Of a stretch of DNA of 64,000 nucleotides, positions 47,031-58,204 are shown piece after piece; the stretch's first letter is position 1, and each line of letters opens with the position of its first letter. The notes beneath the pieces were generated by a model. That model worked only from the letters and a program-made list of their open reading frames with translations, was not told the DNA's origin and ran no database searches. The DNA is from Cryptomeria japonica (lineage: Eukaryota; Streptophyta; Pinopsida; Cupressales; Cupressaceae). The translations under genes and the position numbers were made by a program. The DNA is taken from assembly GCF_030272615.1 (NCBI RefSeq), contig NC_081413.1, positions 186,582,669 to 186,646,668 of the forward strand, in the 5' to 3' direction.

Positions 47031-47484
47031 AACAACAAAATGACAAAAATATTAATTTTTTTGATTTTTTGGGAATGAATAGAAAAACATGAATAAAAAC
47101 TTTTTTACTAATGACAAATGTTGATTTGAAGAAAGCTTTGATGGGTAAATGGGGTTTGACTAGGTTTTTGCCACTTTCCAAGGGATAGGCAAGCGAAAAA
47201 TGGGGATTTTGGAGGAGAGATGAAGGAATGGGAAAATTTGTCAAAGAGGGACAAAGAAGCAAAAGTTGGAGATCCATAATATGAGAAAAATTTGGAGGTG
47301 ATTGGATAAAAGGGGAAGGAGTTATGACAAACCCTAAAAATAGAGAAATATGGGATTTTGGGCTTCAAAAATTGGATTTTTGGGATAAGGCCTCCAAGGA
47401 AGGAAATGTGGAAAATGGCAATGCAGAGAATCTGGTGAAGTTTGGAGGAAAATGGAGTCGAGATAAAGAAGATGTGTGCCAAAA

Positions 47485-48586
47485 TGAAGAGGGAAAATAG
47501 ATTTGAAGTTCAAATGATCAAAGCATAACGAAATAAACATGCAAAATGCTAAAATATCATTAAAAGACCATTTCACCTTGCTATTTTACCTTCTCCTTTA
47601 GATTGAGCTTGATGAAGTGAAGGTGCCCCTTGATAATGCTCCACTTGATGTGCTCCTTTGATTGCTGAATGTGGATGGCTCTCCAATGTTGTGCACAAAT
47701 GGAATGGATTTGGAAAATGATAAGGATGAGATGATCAAGTTGCCAAGATGATTTCCTGGGCTCAAAAGGGCAGCATAAGCTTACTGGATTTCGAGATATT
47801 TTGAATGAAGGGATGGAGCCCTATTTTATAGGAAGAGGAGAGGAAAACGGATGGCTAGGATGAATTTGAGATGAAGGGCTAAGATTTACTTGTGAGTTCA
47901 CGCAAGGTCCAAGAGAGGGTGTGGAGACCAAGAAATATGCCTTAAAAGCATTGCGTATCTCCACACTCCACAAGATGCATTGGAGGAATTAAAAATTCTC
48001 CAAAAAAGGATATCATGGGGATTGGAGGAATAAAAAGGAATTAAAAATTCCTTGGGAGAGGGGATGCCTAGAGGAATGTGTGATTTTGAAAATCTTACAT
48101 TCACCTAGGAAAAGAGCATTTAAAGCTAGTGGCTGGATGAAAAGGACAAAGAGTTGACTTTGTGGCTAATCATGATGATTAACCATTAATGACTCATTAG
48201 GAGGGGGATTAGAGGAAATGTTAGGTGGGATTAATATTTGTAGGAGAATTTGACTAGGAGAGAGAATGAGTGGAGGTAATAAAAAATTAGAAGAATAATG
48301 TTAAGTGAGTTTAGGGAGTTTCTAGAAGAATGAATTAAGAAGATGATTTGTAGGAATCATGTAGGTTAACTAATTAATTGAAATTAATTAGCTAAGAGGA
48401 AGATTTGTGAGGATTTGATTTTTTTAGAAGAATAGAGAAAGGGATTGATTTATTAAATAAATCAATCATATGCTATAGTGACAATATTAATTATATTTAA
48501 TTAATATTGAGAGGAATTTGAATTAACATAATTAATTAATTAATTATGCGAGGAATAATTAAAATAATTATTTTTAAGTGTCTACA
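47485..48586 (-). repeat. 5' LTR of the Tat element (1102 bp)
   Basis: Copy of 36513-37613 with scattered substitutions. TATA box CTATAAAATAG (minus) at 47821-47831. Directly downstream in minus sense is TTTTGGCACACATC, which is not a standard PBS, so the priming tRNA is unclear. Confidence 0.95.
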
Positions 48587-48591
48587 ATATG

Positions 48592-49565
48592 TATCATCGG
48601 TAACATTGTCTATGATACTGACATTTTTCTATTTTGCTTCACCCATTGATTCTTCAGCTATAGTAAACACGTGTTCAAACTAAACTTCACTATCTAGAAT
48701 TGCAATAGGTTCATCTTTGCCAATGCTCTATTTTCCTTCTTCCTCCAATACAAGGACATTTCCACTAGTTTCACCAATACACAAATTTCTATTTACATTT
48801 TTCAAAAGAGCTGATAAGGATTGTACAACCTGCAAAGCAACTTCAGCCACAGTATCATCAGTTTGTCTAATAACTCATTTGATATCATTTGGTTCTCCAC
48901 CCATTATCAATTTCAATCTTTCTTTTTTGCATAATCTTGTATTTAGAGTTGAATCTTGCTCCTAGCGTCTTCAAACAAATGGCTATAAACTTTATCAATG
49001 GTAGCAATCTGAAAATCATTTTCCTTTTGCATTGTCTTACTCCTTTTCTTTGTTAATGCCTCATATAAACTAATGCAGACAGATTCTTCAATATCACACA
49101 AATTCTTATTACATATAATCAAATATCTTACTACTACATTCTTAATCACTTCTTTATCTATAGGTTGAGCCTCATCATAAACATCTACAACATATTCTAC
49201 AAACCTATTTTCATACATGGTATTCATAAGACTATCCACATTAAAAGATGATTCTACCTTTTGTTCCCTTTTCTTTCCATTTTGCCTCTAATTCAGCTTC
49301 TTTTGAGAACCCTTCTTTGGTTCACCAATAGATTGGCTTCTAGTCTTCTTGGCAAGAGGGGCAACATCCTTTTCTTCAGTCTCCTCCATTTTAGTCCTTT
49401 TGGTCCTTGGACTAATGACAAATTTCTCATCTGCTTCTTCATTGTTGCTACTCTCAACCTCCTCGACTTTCTAAACAATGAGCTTTCTCTAAGCTTTATC
49501 TTTCTTTCTTGGATTCTTTCTCTCATTGGATGTGTTATCCTTGTTTTCATTTTGGGCGAAAACAA
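48592..49565 (-). pseudogene. Sirevirus-like accessory ORF, middle part
   Basis: Minus-strand stretches: a strongly basic Arg/Lys/Ser block with nuclear-signal-like runs (TKRTKMEETEEK, AKKTRSQSIGEPKKGSQKK), then 49239-48943 (FVEYVVDVYDEAQPIDKEVI). Stops are mostly TAG. It is continuous with 36507-35420 after removing the Tat insertion. The family is not recognised. Confidence 0.5.
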
Positions 49566-49689
49566 GGTAACCCCCTATGAATTTTTATTAAAATTCGTTC
49601 TCATGTCTCTAAGAGTTAGTTTTTCGAGGCATTTTTGTCACCTCATCAGTCTTTGAATACTTAGTATTTAATTTCAAAATCTTGTTTTG

Positions 49690-50781
49690 TTAGTTAAAAT
49701 TCAAAATTTTAACTTAAAATGAGTCTTTGGTGTTTTGGTGCAAAGTTGGAGTTTAAGTCCGACATTGCACTTAGTTCTCTAAGTTCAGTGTATTTCGGAC
49801 TTACAACTCTTTTGGTCTAATGGCGCAAATCAAACTTGTAAGTCAAAATTACACCATTATTATGCATGTATTGGCATTTATTTATTGCAAGTGTTTGATT
49901 TGATTTTCTTTTCCTCTTCCTTTATTTTCATTCTGGTCTTTCTTTTCCCTCATTTGCTTTGTGTTGTTCGTGAGACTCAGAGATTGTTTCCTCGAGGTCA
50001 ATCTTTTCTTTTCACAGTATGCAATTATTTAATATCTTTCATTCATGCTTTCCGAGTGTCCATTGTTCTTTGGCCTTAGTTTTATTGACAGTATAAGTCA
50101 GGTTGATATTTTGATATACATCAAAGTTTAAACTTTGATGTATATCGCATTGCACTGTCATTTTCTTTTCTTCCTTTTGATACTCCATGCACTATGGATG
50201 TGTGTTAGGATTTAAAACTCAACACACATCATGTATTTCTCCTGTCCTGGTTTTAGTGCAAGTTGGGGTTGTAAGCCTGACACACACTAAAGCCCTAGCT
50301 TTCGATGTGTATCGGGTTTACCCCTAAATCACATCACTTTGTTTCACATGTTTTGCCCAAGTGGTGGATGGTGAAGTCATGACCCCACCGTGCACTGAAG
50401 CCATACACCTTCTTTATTAACTATTTTTGCTAAGTGCTAAGTGTTGGTGAAAATTGGGGTTGTAACCTTGACTTGTGCCATGGTACTTTCCTCAGGTGTA
50501 AGTCGAGATTACAACCGCGATTAGCACCTAAGACAATTTTTATTTTCGATGTGCTTTTGTATAAGTGCATATAAAACTTGTAAGTTCGACATGCACCTAT
50601 AATTGTGAACCCTCCCCAAGTGCAAACCAGACTTGTAAGTTTGATATGCTCTTTGTTTGTGTTTTTCACTAGTTTTCAGTGCAAATCAGACTTATAAGTC
50701 CGATTTACACTGAATGCACACACTTGCAAATTGAAAATATAAATTCAATTTGTCCTCAATAAGAGATTTTTGGTTCTATCA
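49690..50781 (+). repeat. Hairpin-rich LTR-like block
   Basis: At least nine palindromic units of about 30-36 bp are spaced through about 1 kb, several sharing GTGCAAATC.GACTTRTAAGTC.GA....GCAC. 50113-50146 is a perfect 34 bp palindrome; 50677-50712 is near perfect (two mismatched pairs); 50197-50230 has a 10 bp perfect stem. The block ends TTCTATCA at 50781, followed by TTGGGATTTTGAG, a plausible decayed PBS (TTGGTATCAGAG), after which a reading frame opens. I read it as the 5' LTR of a plus-strand Sirevirus-like element. The left end and a 3' partner were not found. Confidence 0.55.
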
Positions 50782-53223
50782 ATTGGGATTTTGAGTCCTT
50801 GTAAGGAGGCTAATTGGCTCAAATATGGTGATGATCTTTTCCAAATGTTACAGTGCAATCATACTCAAACTTGTGAAGCCATCACCGAGTAAAAGAATAA
50901 TGAAGTTCAAGAAGCAAGACCCACATCCAATATTTCCTCCTTGTCTATATCATCTAACATTCACAACATAAGAGATACAAAAATAGGGCATGTTGATCTA
51001 GAAGACTTATTGAAAAGGGTTATGGAGCCACCACAATTCTAAAAAATGGAGGCCACCATCAACAGTGGTATTCATTTGGTTGTAGCCTTCCCTATGTCAG
51101 CACAAAACCCTTAGTTTGTGTTATCCCTGGATAAAAAATATGATCCTGTAAACAAATCATTAAAGGATGCAGAGGGAAAGAAGACTCTCATCAAGTTAGA
51201 TGATGATTTCTTTGACACTATTTTCAAGTGTTTGCATATAGATCAATATGCCAATATTGATATGTAGTCAACAATAACTTACTATGACAATAATTCAGAC
51301 AAATGCGAGAGAAATATCAATGAGAATTGGTTCAAGACTTCAAGGCCCACAATTGCAAGGTAGCTTGAGACTATTCACCGAAGTGACTTGATTGAAGAGG
51401 TAAATGATTTGATTACTCTCCTCAGTAGACTAAAAGGACTTCTAGTTTCAGATACTTATCACAAGTAGATGTATCAATACATCCACATTATCTGGCAAAA
51501 TAAGAAGAAAATCTACTGGGGTAAACATATTATTGATGCATTGTGTGAATAGTTGACCAAAGCTCCTACCACCTTGAAGTTCTACATGACTTCATATCTT
51601 GTATATGCAACTACCTCAATGAGGTATTTTCCAGGATTATCTACTACAGGAGATAGGAGTCAAGTTCCTGTTTATCAATATTTCACTCAATTGACTCTTA
51701 AGAATAGTTTGCAACATTTCAAGAGGGTCAATGATTCTTACTTTGCTCAGTACATGTGTATTTTTGATATAGATCTTCAAAAGAAGGGAGTATCAAATGA
51801 ATCTTGTAATGTGGTAAATCAGTATGGATGTATCTTCTTGCAATTCCCATACTTTAGGATTGGATGCTTTGATGGTGAGCCTTTCATGCTTCCTAGGTAT
51901 CTGTTGGACAAAATTGTACTCATGGAGCTAGCTCCTCAAATGGTGGTTTTGAGTGAACACCAATCTAGTGCTCACAAGACCGGTCTCAAGTTCTCCATTA
52001 CCATTGGGAGATAATCAATTCTATCTACAAGGTCTGAGCCATGGAAGAAGAAATGAGGAGAGTAAAAATGAAATTCTTCAAGGACAAAAAATATTTTGAC
52101 TACAGAGGCATGAAGAATAAAATCAAGAAAAGTTACACTCATGTCCACTTGGTGGAAGATGTGTTGATTGATTGTAGGATTGAAGAGGATATTAGGAGGC
52201 TTGATTATTGTCACCTTACTATAGAGAAAATTGAGAACCTAAATCTTGTTGATATCCTGAGGATCACACGGATGATGGAGACTTCTTCGATATTATGTAT
52301 GAGAAGAAAAAATTTGTTGATTTACCTTTGCCTCTGATTCAATGGTCCCAAAAAGAAAACACCTCCATAAGGACTAGGTTCCAAAATATTCTTGCCAATA
52401 CCAATATTTGGCTAAATCAACAAGGTATTCAGTTGAAGCCTTTCTAGACTAGATCTGAAGATGATACTGCATTGCCTATGGGAAAGAGTTCTGAATTACG
52501 AACAAAGAATAGATAGGACACATCAACCCCCCTGAAGGCTACCAAATTCAAGTTCACAGTAGGGAAAGGTAAGAATCAAGGGGAATCCTCAACCTAAGAG
52601 ACTCAAGCCCATGATGGAGATGAAGGAGAATCACTTGATGAAGAAGGTGAACAAGAACAAGAAGAAGAGCTAGAGAAGGAACAAGAGGAAGAGGAATATG
52701 ATGAAGAGGGATTACTAGAAAGTTATAGTGCTTCTCAGTCTGAAGGGACACAAGAAGCCATCCCTCCTTCATCACATTATGCTCTAGGTAAAAATCCTCC
52801 TTCAATATCAGTTTATATTCCCTTTCCTTTTGGGTTTACCTTTTCATATGCATTTGAGGCTCCTAGTGTGGTAATCCATACCATTCTATCAACAACAACT
52901 AGTGAGTCACCTCTTAACACATCTCAGGACAATATTGAAAATGTGTTTCTTTTTAACTTATCTGAAGTAACTTATTCTATGTCAGAAGATTTTGATAAGT
53001 TTATGATAGAAACTGAACTTTCTCCTAAAGTTTCAATTGTTGAAAATCCACCTACCATTGTGACTTCTACACCTGCTATTGTGACGACAAGTGTTCAACA
53101 TCAGGAACTTGCATATCAAGTATTGGATACTCAAGTGGAAAATTATACACCTTTGCCACCTTAGATAGTATCCAATACTCCTAAAAGGAAAAACAAAGCC
53201 ATCTCTCTAGATGAATTCGACTT

Positions 53224-54493
53224 TGTTAGGATAACCGGTGAACAAATGAGAGGGGGGGGGTTGAATTAGTTGTTGACAGATTATAAATTTTAATCCACAA
53301 TATGACCTTAAACAAATTAAGTATTGGTAAAGCACAGACAAATGTCGGTAGGAACAGATACTGGTAAACAAAGTAACTTAATAATTTAACCCGAAAATCA
53401 ATGCAAAGCAACCAAACCACATAACACCATGATTTGTACGTAGAAAACCCGAAAAGGGAAAAACCACGGTGGGAAGCCTACCCACAGTCAGATGATACTT
53501 CTACAGAAAGTATGTGTTACAATGAGGGGCATGCACTTGCAAGAAGGCACACTTCCTAGAGCGTACTGCTCATTACAAAAGAGTCTCACTGACTACAAAG
53601 AGGCTAAAACCTTCTCAAAATAAATGGACAACAATCCAATAGAATGAACTGCTAGAAATAGCATCTACCATGCCTGATTACAATCCCGATTAAGCTCAAT
53701 GTTGAAGGACTAAATCCTCTTCTGAATCCAATTCGATCACCAATGATCGACCAACTCATTTGCTTGAATTATATTACAATATTCACACATTACATTCCTT
53801 GACCATGACCTTTCCAATAACCATGATACTTTACAAAGAGTTTCTACCTTTTATTTATAAAAACCCTAAGGCCTAAACCAATTAGGTCGGCCACCTAAAT
53901 ATATTACAATAAGATCATTACATAATTTGATTTACAATGATATGCCATATCGACTCAAGACCAAAACAACAATAACCAATCCATAAAACATCTCGAAGCA
54001 TCCAGGTAACGTGTAGAGTACACACTAGCATAATATCGGTCCATAACCTAGATAGGTACCAAACCTATTCTGGGTCCACCACACCAAAGAAAAGTCTTCA
54101 AGAATGATCAACGAACATCTTCAACATCCTGAAATCTATGAAGAAGTTGCACCAACACCAATTGTGCATCCTGTCAAATTTCCTCAATGAAAGCTCTGTC
54201 GGTAAAGCCTTACACCAATGTCGGTAAGGGTTTACCAAAGTGAATGATAACATCCAATTACCAAGCCAATACCAACTGACCAAAACATTCTCATGGAGCA
54301 TATAACACATGAAATAAAATATACTTCACTGATCCAAACATGCCAAAAGTGTCCAATAGATAGTTTCGTCTGCCAGTAACACTAGATGTTCTACTAGTAA
54401 CCTGTCTATCGGTAACCATCCATAACAGCTAGTGTTGACATCAATGACAAAACATCAATGCAACGCATAATCAATTCCTCCATATTTCCAACA
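53224..54493 (-). repeat. 3' LTR of the minimal element
   Basis: 1270 bp. G-rich motif at 53248-53270. TATA-like TATAAATAAAAGG (minus) near 53848-53860. Confidence 0.93.
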
Positions 54494-54693
54494 ATATCCC
54501 CCTTTGGCATTGATGGCAACACTAGATGTTAAAAAAAAAACATCTAAGTTCCAAGAAGTGCCAAACATTTCTCATGAAAAACTGACTCCCCCTGAGGAGT
54601 GCAGTCCAATCTCAATCTCTCTCCCATAAATATTTTTTACATATAGCTCTTCCCCTTTGACATCAATGCCAAAGATATGTCATAGATATCAAT

Positions 54694-55964
54694 TGTTAGG
54701 ATAACCGGTGAACAACTAAGAGAGGGGGGGTGTGAATCAATTGTTAACAAATTATAAATTTTAATCCACAATATGACCTTAAACAAATTAAGTACTGATA
54801 AAGCACAGACAGATGTCGGTAGGAACGGATACCAGTAAACAAAGCAACTTAACAATTTAACCATAAAATCAATGCAAAGCAACCATACCACATAACACCA
54901 TGATTTGTATGTGGAAAACCCAGAAATGGAAAAACCACGGTGGGAAGCCTACCCACAGTCAGATGATACTTCTGCAGAAAGTATGTGTTACAATGAGGGG
55001 CCTGCACTTGCAGGTTGGCACACTGCCTAGAGCATACTGCTCATTACAAAAGAGTCTCACTGACTATAGAGAGGCTACAACCTTCTCAAAATAAATGGAC
55101 AACAATCCAATAGAGTGAACTACTAGAAATAGTATCTACCATGCCTGATTATAGTCCCGATTAAGCTCAATGTCGGATGACTAAATCCTCTTCCGAATCC
55201 AATTCGATCACCAATGATCAACCAAATCCTCTGCCTGAATGATATTACAATATTCACACATTAAATTCCTTGACCATGACCTTTCCAATGACCATGATAC
55301 TTTACAAAGAGTTTCTACCTCTTATTTATACAAACCCTAAGGCCTAAACCAATTAGGTCAGCCACCTAAAGATATTACAATAAGATCATTACATAGTTTC
55401 ATTTACAATGATATGCCATGTCGGCTCAAAACCAAAACAACAATAACCAATCCATAAAACATCTCAAAGAATCCAGGTAACGTGTAGAGTACATGCTAGC
55501 ATAATACCAGTCCATAACCTAGATAGGTACCAGACCTATTCTAGGTCCACCACGCCAAAGAAAAGTCTTCAAGCACGATCAACGAACATCTTTAGCATCC
55601 TAAAATCTATGAAGAAGCTGCACCAACACCAATTGTGCATCTTGTCAAATTTCCTCAATGAAAGATCTGTCGATAAAGCCTTACACCAGTGCCAGTAAAG
55701 GTTTACCAAAGTGAATGATAAAATCCAATTACCAAGCCAATACCAACTGACCAAAACATGTTCATGGAGCATATAAAACATAAAATCAAATATACTTCAC
55801 TGATCCAAACATGTCGAAAGTGTCCAACAGATAGTCTCTTCTGCCAGTAACACTAGATCTTCTATCGGTAACCTGTCTGTCGGTAACCATCCATAACTGC
55901 TAGTGTTGACATCAATGACAAAACATCAATGCAACACATAATCAATTCCTCCATATTGCCAACA
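54694..55964 (-). repeat. 5' LTR of the minimal element
   Basis: 1271 bp, aligns end to end with 53224-54493. G-rich motif at 54719-54740. TATA-like TATAAATAAG (minus) near 55320-55333. Confidence 0.93.
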
Positions 55965-57035
55965 GACTTTAGTTAGTTGGTTCCTGTCAAGCCTAAGAGT
56001 ACAAAGAAAGCCAAGACCTTATCTAGTGTAAAGGTGGATAAATCAAAAAATAAATATGTAGAAATGACAATTCCTCCTCTAGATAGATTTCGATAAAGTG
56101 TAGCCCACATAATATGTTATCAATAGAATTGACGTAGGCAAGTAGACACATGAAGGAGCAGTAGAAGATGCTCAAGCATCTTTTGACTATCTTGTGACAA
56201 TGTTTAATGAGGAAAAGGTCAAGAAGGATAAGTTGAAGAAGCAGGTGAATCAACTCACCAACGTCTTGATCAAAATAACAAATTTATTAGAGGTAATTAA
56301 ACCAGTCACCTCATTAATGGATGAGAAGATCATCAAGCAAGCTGGACAGATTATTCATAGGGGAAATTAGTTGGTGAGTGGATATATAGGTTGTTGAGTC
56401 AAGGGACTCATCTAATAAGTTTTGCAATTGTTTTGATAAATAATTTGGAAGGAGTCAAGTCTAAAATTGACAAAACATTGGATATTTTCTCACAAGATTT
56501 GGAAACATAGGAGAAGAACTTCAACTCATGATTGAAGTTAGAATATTTCCTATTAGATGTTCTAGTAAATAATGGGGTACTTCCTTCAAGGGATATGTAT
56601 ATTGAACAAAGGGATGTATTAGAACATCAAATAAACACTCTAGAGATGCTTGTCAAAGATATGACAAAAGCTCATACGGAATGTAATGATAAGGGAAAGG
56701 ACATCATTGAGAAGATATCAACACTTCCTTGGAAGACCCTTCATGAAGATATTATTATCAAAAAAATTAGTTTACTTGTTGGACAAGAGGTGGACAAGGA
56801 GGCTTTCTCATTTTCTATTGATAAATTGATAGACATCCAAGTCAATCTGGATGATTTGGCTTCTCTTTTGAAGAAGCACAAGAAATGCTTCACGAGCCTC
56901 GAAGATCCCATCACTTGGGTCAAAGTCATTACAATCCATACCGAAGGACCTAATGAAGAACAAATGAAAATAAATTTATAGAAATTTGAGGAGTTCATGC
57001 AACAAGACCAAAATGGAGTGTCTGGCGACGCTTAG

Positions 57036-58200
57036 TATTTTCCATATTTTAGAAGTTGTAGGTGCATTTTTGTAATAAGACTCTGACACCTCAAGTGTCA
57101 TTTTGTATTTATGTTTTTACATATAGAGCATGCATGAATTATAAGTCAAATAGGACTCTTCTTTGATATAGTCATAATCTTTCTAGATTTTCTCATTGCA
57201 CTTCACCTATATATACGAGGTTGCTTATTGCAATCTTTATCTTTAATATTATGCAACGAAACTCTGCCGAAGTGAAGAGCAAAGTGACACTTTGAGTTTA
57301 TATTGTTATTTTGCAAACTTGATCAAAAATAAGATATATTTGGCATTCAAACTTTGTGTTGGATTCATTGTGTTTATGGTGAGAGCATTCTTATTGAATC
57401 ATGTTTTGATTAAGTAAAGGTGTTGTGGAAAGATATCATTAAAGAGTAGGACAAGATTCGATTTGTGAACTTTGTGTCATATTTCAACACTTGTTAAATA
57501 GAATTAGTAATTAGTGCAAGGGGTAACAATTTGAAGACTTTGAGCTTAATCTTGTTATTTTGAAGAAAAGTTAGCTGAATTATAATAAGATAGCATTTCA
57601 AATACTTTGTGCTTTGTTTTGTCATCTTGGTAAGAAGGTAGTGATTTGAAGACTTTGAGCTTCATTTTATTATTTTTTTAAAAGAATTATCAAAACTGTA
57701 ATATGATATCAAGATAGAGACTTTTTGCTTTTCTTTGTTATCTTAGTATGCACTATTTGTAAAAAAGGTTGATAGGATCTTAGTGGTTACATGACTTTGA
57801 GCTTAAACACTATTTTCTCATCTCAGAGAAGCAATGGAGGACTTTGAACCTTCAGGGAAACTTTGCGTCTTCATTTGTATTTCCATTCACATACCTTCAG
57901 TTGTTTCTTTGTAACTTTGAATTTTTATAAAGCATTAGTTCTTTGCATTGTAAATTCTTTCTTGAAAAAAAGAGGAGAGAATAACATCTATTCTAAAGAG
58001 AGAATAGGATGATGTACCACCCAAGTTTAGATTAGAAAATAAAGAGAGTAGTAAGTTAAAGGGGAAACCTTCCCTTACAATTAGTACACATTTAATCTCT
58101 CATACTATGGCTAAAATCACAATTTTGTGAACTTCCCTAGTTCACAAAATTTTCACCCAACAAGATGCGAACCGAGAAAGAGTTTCAAAGGAACTCTATA
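57036..58200. other. Noncoding region with a TATA box and spaced GACTTTGAGCTT repeats
   Basis: A CCTATATATACGAGG promoter-like box lies near 57210. About seven degenerate copies of GACTTTGAGCTT..TTTTGTTATCTT follow between 57290 and 57870. It looks like an LTR or 3' region of the plus-strand element, but it does not match the hairpin block at 49690-50781, so I cannot pair them. Confidence 0.4.
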
Positions 58201-58204
58201 TCAC

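Larger units (their letters stand above)
36513..48586 (-). mobile_element. Tat-lineage Ty3/gypsy retrotransposon, complete but inactive
   Basis: LTRs at 36513-37613 (3') and 47485-48586 (5'), both TGTAGACAC...TTCA in minus sense, with the 5 bp target duplication ATATG at 36508-36512 and 48587-48591. Minus-strand order: leader, gag, CCHH-like motif, protease, G-patch-like motif, RT, RNase H, a second (archaeal-type) RNase H, integrase, tandem array, PPT, LTR. The dual RNase H marks the Tat lineage. The LTRs differ at a few percent of sites by eye, so it is older than the element at 7267. About ten in-frame stops and one frameshift inactivate it. Confidence 0.96.
53224..55964 (-). mobile_element. 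Minimal LTR element: two 1.27-kb LTRs around 200 bp
   Basis: LTRs at 53224-54493 (1270 bp) and 54694-55964 (1271 bp), ends TGTTGG...CCTAACA in minus sense, flanked by TSD GACTT (53219-53223 and 55965-55969). The internal 54494-54693 holds only a degenerate PBS-like ATTGATATCTATGAC, A/T runs and three polypurine tracts (minus AAAGGGGGATAT at the LTR, AGGGGGAG, AAAGGGG). There is no coding capacity. The LTRs differ by several percent by eye, so it is old. It inserted into the plus-strand accessory ORF. Sirevirus-type by its G-rich LTR motif and multiple PPTs. Confidence 0.93.
50790..57035 (+). pseudogene. Sirevirus-like accessory/gag-region ORF, decayed, plus strand
   Basis: Long translatable region with two or more frameshifts and about 17 stops, mostly TAG. 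In order: N-terminal domain (GKKTLIKLDDDFFDTIFKCL), a conserved-looking central domain (51553-52014; TSYLVYATTSMRYFPGLS, LQFPYFRIGCFDGEPFMLP), a charged segment (52041-52337), an acidic Glu/Asp-rich run (about 52610-52720), Thr/Ser/Pro-rich linker, a basic segment (KPKSTKKAKT), and a C-terminal helical/coiled-coil region (56532-56981) ending in GVSGDA. The element at 53224-55964 is inserted in it; the frame rejoins exactly across one TSD copy. No RT, protease or integrase. The family is not recognised; its basic and coiled-coil parts resemble the minus-strand accessory ORF. Confidence 0.55.

Noticed and set aside
54494-54693. Two adjacent independent solo LTRs instead of one minimal element
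   Set aside because: The single outer TSD pair GACTT and PPT/PBS-like ends in the 200 bp interval fit one element; no TSDs flank the inner LTR ends.
50790-57035. Frequent in-frame TAG as possible stop-codon reassignment
   Set aside because: The plant nuclear code is standard. The same frames also contain TAA, TGA and frameshifts, and CHG deamination explains the bias.
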